The notes under the pieces: generated by a model
Told to the model about the DNA's origin: nothing
What the model saw: only the letters and a program-made list of their open reading frames with translations
Database searches by the model: none
Assembly (NCBI RefSeq): GCF_900109945.1
Contig: NZ_FOBX01000005.1
Location: 124,001 to 188,000, forward strand
Source of the DNA: Bradyrhizobium sp. OK095
Lineage (GTDB): Bacteria; Pseudomonadota; Alphaproteobacteria; Rhizobiales; Xanthobacteraceae
Direction of reading: 5' to 3'
DNA: 64,000 bases
Shown here: positions 8,558 through 16,868 of the stretch, in pieces
Position numbering within the stretch: position 1 is the stretch's first letter
Layout of the letters: each line of letters begins with the position of its first letter
Position numbers and translations under genes: made by a program

Positions 8558-9490
8558 ATGGATTCGCGCCAGCTCCGCTATTTCATCGCCGTCTACGAGC
8601 AGCGCAACCTGTCGCGCGCGGCCGACCAGGTCAACGTCGCGCAGTCCGCGCTGAGCCATCATATCTCGAACCTGGAAGCCGAGTTCGCAACGCCGCTATT
8701 CGCGCGCAAGCCGCGCGGCATGGAACCGACGGCGGCCGGCGAGCGGCTCTACGAGCACGCGCGGATCATCCTGCGCGCGATGGCGGAAGCCGAAACCGAG
8801 GTGCGCGAGGGCGCCCGCGTCATTGCCGGTGATATCTCGATCGGCATGGCCAATTCCGGCGTCAAGGCGATCGGCGTCGAGCTGATGCGCATTGTGCTGA
8901 CCAAATATCCCAAGCTCAAGCTGTCGCTTACAGAGAGCCTGTCCGGCGCGACGCTGATGCATTTGATGATCTCCAACGTCGATCTCGCGCTGGTCTACAA
9001 TCCACCCTCGGAGAAGGAGCTGATCACGGAAGCCGTGCTCGAAGAGGAAATGTTCCTGGTCGGCATTCCAAAACTGGTCGGCAAGGGCAAGACGCCGATC
9101 CGGTTCGAGGAGCTGAGCCGGCTGCCGCTGATCCTGCTGCGATACGGCCTCGGCCTGTCCTCGCGCGCGCTGCTGGACGATCCGGTCCTGCTCAAGCGGC
9201 TGGAAGGCGGCGCCATCCTGCACGCCAACTCGATCACCGGCATGACCGGTGCCCTGGTGGAAGGACTCGGCTGCACCATCGCGACGAAACTGTTCGCGCG
9301 GGAGGAGCTCGCGGCCGGCCGCCTGGTCGCGCGCAAGGTGATCGAGCCGAAGCTGACCCGGACGCTCTATCTCTGCCGCCTGCGCAACCGCCCGATGACC
9401 TACGCCATGGAGGAGATGCGGCGGTTGATGCTGTCGCTGATCGCCGAGCAGGTGCGGGGCGGCAGTTGGCAGGCCGAGCTGGTCGGGTGA
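8558..9490 (+). CDS. LysR-family transcriptional regulator
   Basis: 310 aa. The N-terminal winged helix-turn-helix is clear (MDSRQLRYFIAVYEQRNLSRAADQ ... VAQSALSHHISNLE), followed by the long linker helix and a periplasmic-binding-like effector domain from about residue 90. It is divergent from the CoA-transferase/lyase operon, the usual arrangement of a LysR regulator with its target, so it probably senses the substrate or a CoA-derivative of that pathway. The last C-terminal residues are not characteristic. ATG 8558 starts at the expected M-D-x-x-Q-L of the family. Confidence 0.88.
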   Translation: MDSRQLRYFIAVYEQRNLSRAADQVNVAQSALSHHISNLEAEFATPLFARKPRGMEPTAAGERLYEHARIILRAMAEAETEVREGARVIAGDISIGMANSGVKAIGVELMRIVLTKYPKLKLSLTESLSGATLMHLMISNVDLALVYNPPSEKELITEAVLEEEMFLVGIPKLVGKGKTPIRFEELSRLPLILLRYGLGLSSRALLDDPVLLKRLEGGAILHANSITGMTGALVEGLGCTIATKLFAREELAAGRLVARKVIEPKLTRTLYLCRLRNRPMTYAMEEMRRLMLSLIAEQVRGGSWQAELVG

Positions 9491-9796
9491 GGCCACAACG
9501 GTAGTGCGCTCCCTCGCCCGTTTTTACGGGGAGAGGGTTGGGGTGAGGGGCTGCCTCCGCATAAACGGCGACAGCCGGACTCGCGGATAGAGCCCCTCAC
9601 CCCGCCCTCTCCCCGTAAGAACGGGGAGAGGGAGAAGAACCCCGAGTTCGAAAATCTCGAACGCTCCCATCGATATGTTCTTCTGGATTTCCACTCCTGA
9701 CCCGCCAACATGGCGCGGTCCGGCAGAGCTTGCGACAAGCAACAGAGATGAGCCGCCGGGAACCGCGCGCTATCCGCGCGCCACGGGGAGGACATC
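9491..9796. other. 306-bp intergenic region between LysR and MFS genes
   Basis: Most of it is the family C inverted repeat (9510-9633). The remaining 160 bp hold no ORF I can support. A GGGGAGGA ribosome binding site at 9784-9791 serves the MFS gene. No clear promoter was recognised. Confidence 0.7.
9510..9633. repeat. Long inverted repeat, family C
   Basis: Arms of about 43 bp (9510-9552 and 9591-9633) pair as an imperfect palindrome around a 38-bp loop. Each arm contains its own smaller hairpin built on CCCCGT/ACGGGG and the words GGGGAGAGGG and GGGGTGAGGGGC. Shorter relatives are at 20302-20330 and 25792-25816. Confidence 0.9.
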
Positions 9797-11209
9797 ATGA
9801 GCGTTGTCGGGATCGACACAGGCTTTGAGCTCGGCGCTGCGCCATCCGTACCTGACGAGATCTCGCGGCGGCTCGAGGCGATGCCGGGGACGTCCTATGT
9901 CTGGCGCCTCGTCATCTTGCTCTCGCTCGGCGGTTGCTTCGAGATCTACGATCTGTTCCTGACCGGCTATATCGCCCCGGGGCTGAGCCGCAGCGGGCTC
10001 TTGAGCACGACGACGCAGGCCTTCTTCGGCTTCTCCGGCATCGGCGCCTTCGTCGCCGCGACCTTTGCCGGCCTGTTTGTCGGCACCTTCTTCCTCGGCT
10101 TCCTCGCCGACCGTTTCGGGCGCCGCGCGATCTTCACCTATGCGCTGCTGAGCTACACGGCTGCGTCCGTGATCATGGCCTGCCAGACCTCTCCGGAAGG
10201 CCTGTTGTTCTGGCGCTTCCTCGCCGGGATCGGCATCGGCGTCGAGGTCATCACCATCGACGCCTACATCACCGAGCTGGTGCCGAGCCGGATGCGCGGG
10301 CGCGCCTTCGCGGTGAACCAGTCGATCATGTTCATCGCCGTTCCCGTCGTCGCCTTTCTCGCGTGGTGGCTGGTGCCGCTCGCGCCTTACGGTGTCGAAG
10401 GCTGGCGCTGGGTGGTCCTGATCGGCGCCGCAGCCAGCATGATCATCTGGGTGCTCCGGCTGTTCCTGCCCGAGAGCCCGCTCTGGCTGGCGCGGCATGG
10501 CCGCAACGAGGAGGCCCTTCGCATCCTCGGCTCGCTGGAGGCCGCCAGCGGTGGTGCCGGCTCACGGCCCCCGATCTCGCCTGCCCTTCAAGTCCGACAT
10601 GTCGCGCACGTCAACTTCGCCGACCTGTTCCGCCCGCCCTATCTTTCGCTGGTCGTGCTGTTCATGGTGTTCAATTTTTGCCAGGCTTTCGGCTTCTACG
10701 GCTTTGCCAATTGGGTGCCGACGCTGCTGGTGGAGAAGGGCATCACCGTCACCAAGAGCCTGCAATATTCCTTCATCGTCGCGTTCGCCTATCCGATCGC
10801 GCCGCTGCTCGCCGCGAGCTTCGCCGACAAGTTCGAGCGCCGCTGGATCATCACGGGGGCCTGCATCGCCATCATCATCTTCGGCATGGCGTTCGCGCAA
10901 TTGACCGAGCCTGGACTGCTGATCGTCTGCGGCGTGCTGCTGACGGCCTGCAACACGACGATGTCCTACGCTTACCACGCCTACCAGACCGAGGTGTTCC
11001 CGACGGAGATCCGGGCGCAGGCGTCCGGCCTCGTCTATTCCATGAGCCGGCTCTCCGCGACGTTCTCCGGCTTCATCGTCGCCTACATGCTGAAGGAGGC
11101 CGGCGTTACCGGCGTGTTCGGCCTGATCACCGCAGCGATGCTGATCGTGGTGATCGCGATGACGCTGTTCGGCCCGAATGTGCGCGGCAAACCGCTGGAT
11201 GCGGTGTAG
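9797..11209 (+). CDS. Major facilitator superfamily transporter (sugar/organic acid porter type)
   Basis: 470 aa with about 12 hydrophobic segments. The MFS signature between helices 2 and 3 is present (GFLADRFGRRAIF), with the related RMRGRAF and FPTEIRAQASG segments of the sugar-porter/aromatic-acid group. NiaP-like and benzoate-like transporters share this layout. Substrate is not predictable. It stands alone between two large palindromic repeats and follows the LysR gene on the same strand with a 306-bp gap, so a link to the CoA-transferase pathway is possible but unproven. Confidence 0.85.
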   Translation: MSVVGIDTGFELGAAPSVPDEISRRLEAMPGTSYVWRLVILLSLGGCFEIYDLFLTGYIAPGLSRSGLLSTTTQAFFGFSGIGAFVAATFAGLFVGTFFLGFLADRFGRRAIFTYALLSYTAASVIMACQTSPEGLLFWRFLAGIGIGVEVITIDAYITELVPSRMRGRAFAVNQSIMFIAVPVVAFLAWWLVPLAPYGVEGWRWVVLIGAAASMIIWVLRLFLPESPLWLARHGRNEEALRILGSLEAASGGAGSRPPISPALQVRHVAHVNFADLFRPPYLSLVVLFMVFNFCQAFGFYGFANWVPTLLVEKGITVTKSLQYSFIVAFAYPIAPLLAASFADKFERRWIITGACIAIIIFGMAFAQLTEPGLLIVCGVLLTACNTTMSYAYHAYQTEVFPTEIRAQASGLVYSMSRLSATFSGFIVAYMLKEAGVTGVFGLITAAMLIVVIAMTLFGPNVRGKPLDAV

Positions 11210-11214
11210 CTCCA

Positions 11215-11303
11215 TCGTCATTGCGAGCGCAGCGAAGCAATCCAGAGTCTTTCCGCAGAGACAGTCTGGATTGCTTCGTCGCAAGAGCTCCTCGCAATGA
11301 CGA
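11215..11303. repeat. Intergenic palindromic repeat, family A (second copy)
   Basis: Same core as 2761-2853: TCGTCATTGCGAGCGCAGCG with GAAGCAATCCAGA on the left and GTCTGGATTGCTTCG with CTCGCAATGACGA on the right. It separates the convergent MFS and S53 peptidase genes. Confidence 0.9.
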
Positions 11304-11322
11304 GGAGAGAGCGTCTACGCAC

Positions 11323-12966
11323 TCACGCCGCGAGCAGGTTCTGCAACGCTGCGCCGTTGGGGACGCCGAGGCCGGAGCAGGCATCCCAGCCGGGGCCGGC
11401 CTTGTACATGCCGTGCAGGCTGCCGGTGATGTCGTTGTTGCCGATCGTGATATCGCGGAACACGCCTTGCGCATGCGAGGCGTAGATCAGCGGGTTGATG
11501 AAGCCGACGGTCTTGCCGAACTTCTTGGTCGTGGCCTCGTTGATGCGGGCGATCAGCCCGGCCATCAGCGGCGCCACTGCGCTGGTGCCGCCGATGGTGA
11601 TGCCGACGCCGTTGAGGAAGATCTGGTAGCCGGTCGCAGGATCGGCATCGCCGGCAACGTCGGGCAAGCCGCGCCCCACCGAATGCGACGGCGATTTCGG
11701 CACATGGGCGTTGGCCTGGTAGGCCGGCCTGGGGAATACGATGCTGACGCCGCCGCCGCCGGCGCCATCCTGCGGGCCGCCGTTCCAGACCACTTCGGTG
11801 ATCTGGCCGTTCGGGGCCTTCAGATTGGTGCCGCCGCAGGCCAGCGCAAACGGGCTCGAAGCCGGGAAATCGGCGTGCGGCTTGCCGTCCCACCCCTCGC
11901 TCATGTCGGCCGAACCATTGTCGCCAGAGGCGACGCAGACGGTGACGCCCATCGCGGCGGCATCACGGATCGCCTCGTTGAGGCCGTCGACGAATTGCTG
12001 CGAGCCCGCCGGATCTTCCGGCCCGCCCCAGCTGATCGAGATCACCGAGGGTTTTCGCGCGGTGTCGTGGACCGCTGCTTTCACTGCATCGATAAAGCCG
12101 TTGGTGGTGTTGGGCGCGAAATAGACCACGATCTTGGCGCCCGGTGCGATCGCACCGGCGACCTCGATGTCGAGCACGACCTCGCCGTCGGCATCGGAAT
12201 GGCCGGGCTTGTTGGCGCCGCCGTCGACGCTCGCGGGCGCGATCTGCGGCATCGGAATGCCCGCCTTCTTGAAGAAGGTCTTCAAGTCGGACGTCTTGTA
12301 GCCGGCGCCCGTCGGGTGGCCCTTCTGGTCGATGTCGTTGAGCTCGATGATGGCGATGCACTGGCCGGCGCCGGTCTCGCCACCGGGGAAATTGTAGAGC
12401 TGGGCGATCTGGTCGACCGAGAAGCTGCCGCCCTGTCCCGCGCGCGCAGTCGCACCCTTCTTCGCGATCTTGCGGCGGAAGTGCGGCTGGGCAACGGGAC
12501 GATTGTCGAGACCATGCACGCCAACCACGATGCCTTCGAGCTCGGCCGGGATATGCACATTGCCCTTGCGCATGCGATAGGTCGCGCCGTCATGCTTGAC
12601 CTTGTTGAGCTTGACACCAAAGGCTGCGCTCATCGCCTTCACTGTGCCCGTCAGCTTCACCGTGCGGGACGCGAGGTGTACGCTCTTGACGTTGAGTTCG
12701 TGATGATGCGCGAAATCGTCGATCTTGGCGACGTCGGCGGAATCGGCGCCCATCTGCTCGGCGAACTCGGCGCGGGAAAGATATTGCCGCTCACGCGGCG
12801 GTTGCGCACCGAGCGCCATCATTTGCTCGTCGTCGGCACGCTTGGCGCGCAGCCGGACGCTGATCTCGATTTCCTGCTTGGGATCGGCCGCGCCGACGAG
12901 CTTGGCCCCCTTCGGCAATTTACGGGCACTGTTTACCAGCGCGACGCGGTTAGTCGAGCTTGCCAT
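11323..12966 (-). CDS. S53 family serine-carboxyl peptidase (kumamolisin-like sedolisin)
   Basis: 547 aa. A pro-kumamolisin activation domain (about residues 35-180) precedes the subtilisin-like catalytic domain. The sedolisin catalytic set is complete: Glu and Asp four apart in DGEVVLDIEV, the oxyanion Asp in SISWGGPED, and the nucleophile Ser (about 462) in GGTSAVAPL. The C-terminal calcium-site segments FRDITIGNND and GPGWDACSGLG are also present. These enzymes are acid endopeptidases made as zymogens. There is no recognisable signal peptide, so the export route is unclear. ATG 12966 is chosen over 13035 because a perfect GGAGGA lies 4 bases upstream. It is divergent from the phosphorylase-like gene. 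Confidence 0.9.
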   Translation of the reverse strand: MASSTNRVALVNSARKLPKGAKLVGAADPKQEIEISVRLRAKRADDEQMMALGAQPPRERQYLSRAEFAEQMGADSADVAKIDDFAHHHELNVKSVHLASRTVKLTGTVKAMSAAFGVKLNKVKHDGATYRMRKGNVHIPAELEGIVVGVHGLDNRPVAQPHFRRKIAKKGATARAGQGGSFSVDQIAQLYNFPGGETGAGQCIAIIELNDIDQKGHPTGAGYKTSDLKTFFKKAGIPMPQIAPASVDGGANKPGHSDADGEVVLDIEVAGAIAPGAKIVVYFAPNTTNGFIDAVKAAVHDTARKPSVISISWGGPEDPAGSQQFVDGLNEAIRDAAAMGVTVCVASGDNGSADMSEGWDGKPHADFPASSPFALACGGTNLKAPNGQITEVVWNGGPQDGAGGGGVSIVFPRPAYQANAHVPKSPSHSVGRGLPDVAGDADPATGYQIFLNGVGITIGGTSAVAPLMAGLIARINEATTKKFGKTVGFINPLIYASHAQGVFRDITIGNNDITGSLHGMYKAGPGWDACSGLGVPNGAALQNLLAA

Positions 12967-13021
12967 GACTTCCTCCGTTTGTGATTGGAAGGCAGATTGT
13001 CGCACCTCAACTATAGGTGTA

Positions 13022-13046
13022 ATCTGAACCGTCAATTGGTTCAGAT
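13022..13046. promoter_or_regulatory. Inverted repeat in the S53 peptidase upstream region (candidate operator)
   Basis: Perfect 9-bp arms ATCTGAACC and GGTTCAGAT around a 7-bp spacer, 56 bp upstream of the peptidase start and within an AT-rich stretch. The size and position fit a dimeric repressor site over the promoter. No regulator gene is adjacent. Confidence 0.5.
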
Positions 13047-13233
13047 AATAAGCAAAGTTTTTTCAGAAAAATCCTTATTCGGCAGACGAAATGCTTCGCA
13101 GGCTCAAACCGGCACAGAATTGGTCAATAGCTCGGACCATTCGGCGACAATGATTTCGATCTAAGATTGCAACCGTCGGCCCGCTTGGCCGACCAATGAG
13201 AGATGTTCGTCAAAATCAATTGTGGAGGATGCG

Positions 13234-14406
13234 ATGCTGGCCGACCGTAAATGGGTTGAGAGAAATCTCGGTTTCGATCCGATCACGACACCGCCGCCGC
13301 GCGATACCTTTACGGTGAAACGCGTGGCGAAGGCGGCCGTGAAGAAGTCCGCAAAGGTCACGGCGGAAGATTTTCGACGCGAGATCATCGATTTCGATTC
13401 CGAATCCACCGAGGGCCGCGAGTTCTTGGCCTTCTCGACCTCGACCGGGCTGTCGCGCTTCACCGACATTCCCTGGCCGAAGGGGCTCGCGCCGCAGACC
13501 GGGCCGAAGCCGAAAGGCAACGGCAAGGGACCGCTGCCGCACGCCGATGTGCTGGTCGTGACCTGGACCGTCGACGAGGGCCACGCGCTCAGCCGCGTGC
13601 TGACGCCGGGCAAGGACTCGCGGAACGATTACCTGCCGTACACGCACAATTACGCAACGATCTCCAAGAAGATGCGCAATGGTTGCCCGGCCAAGGAGCT
13701 GAAGCGGCTCGGCACCTACTGGACCACGACGATCGGCAAGAAGAAATGCGTGATCTTCAAATCCGACTCGCACATGTCGCAGGACGGCCCGCAATTGCCG
13801 AACGTCGACGTCTGGCGCCAGATCATCACCGAAGTGCAGCCGACGCTGGTCATCACCACGGGCACGGCCGGCGGCATCGGCAAGGAATTCGAGGTCGGCG
13901 ATGTCGTCGTCTCACCGATCGTGCGCTTCGACTGCCTGTCGAAGTTCAAGAAAGAGCCTTTCGCGCAGGAGCACTTTTCCAGCAAGTCCGCGGTGACGAA
14001 GAAGTTCACGCAGGCCAAGACGCTGTTCAAGGCCAATGCCGCGCAATTACCGAAGGACAACACCAGGGCACCGAAGATCTTTGTGGTGAAGCCGAGCGGG
14101 CTGTCCTCCTCCGTGGTCACCACCGACTTCTTCGGCTTCGATACCTCGGACAATCATTTCCATCTCCAGGGGCTCGGCGACGTCTCGGAAATGGGCGACG
14201 CCATCCTCGGCCTGGTCGCGCAGGAGATGGGTACCAAGGCGCCGCGCTGGCTCGCGATCCGCAACGTCTCTGATCCCCAGATCAAGGCCGAGGGCACCCT
14301 GAAGCAGCAGGAGCAGGTCGCCGCCCAGATCTACAAGGGTTTCGGTCGATGGAGCACGGTCTGTAGCGCCATCACCTGCTGGGCCAGCATCGCGGCGGAA
14401 CCATAA
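13234..14406 (+). CDS. Nucleoside phosphorylase-fold protein of unknown substrate
   Basis: 390 aa. A basic, low-similarity N-terminal region (about 1-100) is followed by a PNP/UDP phosphorylase fold: ADVLVVTWT at about 106, TTGTAGGIGKEFEVGDVVV at about 208 (phosphate/sugar loop of the family), and EMGDAILGLVAQEMG with LAIRNVSD near 320-345, which resemble the purine-binding and catalytic Asp segments of MTA/SAH nucleosidases. It may hydrolyse or phosphorolyse a nucleoside or nucleotide-like ligand. GGAGG at 13224-13228 decides for ATG 13234 rather than the GTG at 13222. It is divergent from the S53 peptidase. Confidence 0.7.
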   Translation: MLADRKWVERNLGFDPITTPPPRDTFTVKRVAKAAVKKSAKVTAEDFRREIIDFDSESTEGREFLAFSTSTGLSRFTDIPWPKGLAPQTGPKPKGNGKGPLPHADVLVVTWTVDEGHALSRVLTPGKDSRNDYLPYTHNYATISKKMRNGCPAKELKRLGTYWTTTIGKKKCVIFKSDSHMSQDGPQLPNVDVWRQIITEVQPTLVITTGTAGGIGKEFEVGDVVVSPIVRFDCLSKFKKEPFAQEHFSSKSAVTKKFTQAKTLFKANAAQLPKDNTRAPKIFVVKPSGLSSSVVTTDFFGFDTSDNHFHLQGLGDVSEMGDAILGLVAQEMGTKAPRWLAIRNVSDPQIKAEGTLKQQEQVAAQIYKGFGRWSTVCSAITCWASIAAEP

Positions 14407-14492
14407 GCCGCAGGCGGCGACAGGTCAGCGTCCCTTGCCGAAGCGGCTTTCCGTGTCTACCTCTCGCGGGTGATTTCGTGAGAGGGTTCCCG

Positions 14493-15233
14493 ATGCTGGA
14501 TGCCGCCATTAAGGCGCTGTCGCAAATGATGTCGCCGGCGATGCGCTCGATCCTGTGGCGATCGGTTGGGCTTGCGTTGGTGCTGATCGTCGTGCTGGCG
14601 ATCGGATTGCAGCGGCTCCTCAGCTGGTTTGCGACCTATGGCGAGGTTTGGCTCGAGGGCCTGCTCGGACCCGGCTGGCATTCCTCGCTCGAAGTGCTTG
14701 CCTGGATCATCTCGATTGCCGCCGGTCTTGGCGTCGTGTTCGGCAGCGTTTTCCTGATGCCCGCGATCACCTCGCTGGTGGCGAGCTTCTTCGTCGACGA
14801 CGTCGCCGATGTCGTCGAACGCGAATATTATCCCGCCGAGCGGCCCGGCGTTGCACTGCCGTTCAACCAGGCGATCACCGAGGGCATCAAGACCGCGCTC
14901 CTGACGATCCTGGTCTATCTCGTCGCGCTGCCGCTGGTTCTTTTCGCCGGCGCCGGCTTCCTGATCTTCTTCGTCGCCGCCGCCTGGCTGTTGGGGCGCG
15001 AATATTTCGAGCTCGCCGCGATGCGCTTCCGCTCGCCGGAGGAGGCGAAGGCGATGCGGCGCGACAACGCAGCCACCATCTTCACCGCCGGCCTCTTCAT
15101 CGCCGCCTTCGTCTCGATCCCGATCGTGAACCTGGCGACGCCGATCTTCGGCATGGCCTTCATGGTCCACATGCACAAGCGGCTATCAGGCCCGCGGCCG
15201 GAGCTGATCGAGCCGGCACGGCAGATGCGGTGA
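14493..15233 (+). CDS. EI24/CysZ-like integral membrane protein
   Basis: 246 aa with four or five hydrophobic helices (about 25-45, 65-95, 145-185, 205-235). The layout and the motifs SLVASFFVDDVADVVE and AAWLLGREYFELAAMR are those of EI24-domain proteins, which include the sulfate permease CysZ. No sulfur-assimilation gene is nearby, so sulfate transport is not asserted. AGAGGG at 14481-14486 supports ATG 14493; a GTG at 14478 is the alternative. It is convergent with the efflux gene at 15240, with 6 bp between the stops. Confidence 0.75.
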   Translation: MLDAAIKALSQMMSPAMRSILWRSVGLALVLIVVLAIGLQRLLSWFATYGEVWLEGLLGPGWHSSLEVLAWIISIAAGLGVVFGSVFLMPAITSLVASFFVDDVADVVEREYYPAERPGVALPFNQAITEGIKTALLTILVYLVALPLVLFAGAGFLIFFVAAAWLLGREYFELAAMRFRSPEEAKAMRRDNAATIFTAGLFIAAFVSIPIVNLATPIFGMAFMVHMHKRLSGPRPELIEPARQMR

Positions 15234-15239
15234 CCTCGA

Positions 15240-16868
15240 TCAGCTCACCTGCACTCCGCATTTGCGCAGCAGCATCTTGGCGAAGCCGAACGGCGCCGGT
15301 GTAAACGGGCCCGGCGGGGCGCGGGTGATCAGCGCGATGACACCGAGCGCGGCCATCGCGAGCCAGAAGCACAACCAGAATCCATCGATATAGGCGAGCA
15401 CGTTGGCCTCGCGCTGCACGACGCCGGCGAGCGTGCCGACGGCGCGCGCCTGTGCCGATCCCGCGCCATGGGGAGCAAAATGTTCGGCAAGCTGCTTCAG
15501 CTTTAGAACCACGTCGAAATCGCCGGTGATGATGTTCTGGCCGATATAGAAGGAATGCACCTGCTCGCGGACGCGCAACCACGTCCCCATCAGCGCCACG
15601 CCGATCTCGGCCCCGCCGAGCCGCATGATCTGGATGTAGGCGGCAAAGGATGTCGCGCGGCTCGGATCGATGTTGGACAGCAGCGTGATGATAATCGGCA
15701 GCAAGATCAGTGACTGCCCGATCGCCTGAAGCAGCACGATGCCGATGAAATCCTCGCGTGCCCAATCGTGAGTGAGCTGGGTCCCCCAGAGATTGGCCGC
15801 AGCAAAGCAGGCAAATCCCACGACCAACACCGTCCGCGTATCGAAATGCCGCAGCAGCCAGATCGAGAGCGGCACCAGCACAAACATCGGCAAAGCGCCA
15901 TAAGTGAGCAGCAGCAGGCCGCTCTGCTCGGGCCTGAGCAGTCCGACGGCGGCGAGGAAATTCGGCACCAGCGACGCGTTGGACAGGCTTGTCAGCGTGT
16001 AGAGCAGGATCAAGATCAGCCCTAATCCGATATTGCGCGAGAACAGCACGTTCACATGCGCCCACGGCTGTCGTACCAGCGACTCGTTGACGAGGAAGCC
16101 CACGAACAGCCCCCCGCCGGCGGCGAGCAGCGCCATCACCGTGCCGGAGCCGAGCCAGTTCAGCCGGTTGCCCTGGTCGAGGCCGGCATAGATCATCGCG
16201 ACCGACGCGCCGAGCAGCAACATGCCGCCCCAATCGGCCTCGCGCAGCAGCGCGCGGTTGACCGGCTCGCTCGGCGTGCCGAGATAGACCATCAGGCCCA
16301 TCAAGGGCGCGACCACGACGCCCTGCCAATACAGCCATTGCCAGCCGAGATGGTCGACATAGAAGCCGACCAGCGAGGACGAGGTATCGAGCGCAAAGCC
16401 GACCCGGATCGAGTAGAGCGCGATCGCCGGTAACCACCAGCGGATCGGCAAGTTGCGCAGGATGATCATCAGCGCCGCCGGCACGAAAGTGCCGAGCAAC
16501 AGGCCATGCACGACACTGAGCGCCATCAGTGTCGTGTAGTCGCTGACAAGAGGAATGATCAGCGACACCGCGGCGTAGACCAGGCTCGGAATGCCGAGTA
16601 CGCGGCGCAGGCCGAACACGGTCGCAAGCCAGGCCACCGCCGGCGCGATGAGTATCTGCGAGCCGATGCCGGCCGTGGAAAGCCAGGCGCCTTCGTCGAA
16701 CGAGAGCCCGAACGCGCCGCGCAGATCGGGCAATCCGACCGTGGTCAGCCGGCTGTCGAAATTTGCGAGGAACGAGCCGAGCAGCACGGCTGCCACCGCA
16801 AACAGCGGCTGCGGCGCGACGCCGCCGCGCGAGACGGGTCCGCGGCCGGCATCGTCATTTGCCGCCAT
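15240..16868 (-). CDS. DHA2-family drug:H+ antiporter (EmrB-like)
   Basis: 542 aa with about 14 hydrophobic segments, as in DHA2 MFS exporters. The first helix region contains LGSFLANFDSRLTTVGLPDL, the equivalent of the ANFDxxIxNVALP motif, and GLRRVLGI follows helix 2. With the HlyD-type protein encoded immediately upstream it would form an EmrAB-like efflux pump in the inner membrane that joins an outer-membrane channel encoded elsewhere. ATG 16868 overlaps the end of the HlyD gene by 14 bp; a longer open frame upstream lies wholly inside that gene and was not used. No regulator is adjacent. Confidence 0.88.
   Translation of the reverse strand: MAANDDAGRGPVSRGGVAPQPLFAVAAVLLGSFLANFDSRLTTVGLPDLRGAFGLSFDEGAWLSTAGIGSQILIAPAVAWLATVFGLRRVLGIPSLVYAAVSLIIPLVSDYTTLMALSVVHGLLLGTFVPAALMIILRNLPIRWWLPAIALYSIRVGFALDTSSSLVGFYVDHLGWQWLYWQGVVVAPLMGLMVYLGTPSEPVNRALLREADWGGMLLLGASVAMIYAGLDQGNRLNWLGSGTVMALLAAGGGLFVGFLVNESLVRQPWAHVNVLFSRNIGLGLILILLYTLTSLSNASLVPNFLAAVGLLRPEQSGLLLLTYGALPMFVLVPLSIWLLRHFDTRTVLVVGFACFAAANLWGTQLTHDWAREDFIGIVLLQAIGQSLILLPIIITLLSNIDPSRATSFAAYIQIMRLGGAEIGVALMGTWLRVREQVHSFYIGQNIITGDFDVVLKLKQLAEHFAPHGAGSAQARAVGTLAGVVQREANVLAYIDGFWLCFWLAMAALGVIALITRAPPGPFTPAPFGFAKMLLRKCGVQVS

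Noticed and set aside
9934..12984. 1016-codon open frame on the plus strand
   Set aside because: It runs over the MFS gene in another frame and antisense to the S53 peptidase. Its translation is Arg/Ala/Gly/Asp-rich without motifs, as expected for shadow frames in high-GC DNA.
13222..13233. GTG start for the phosphorylase-like gene
   Set aside because: GTG 13222 lies over its own GGAGG, which instead is ideally spaced for ATG 13234.
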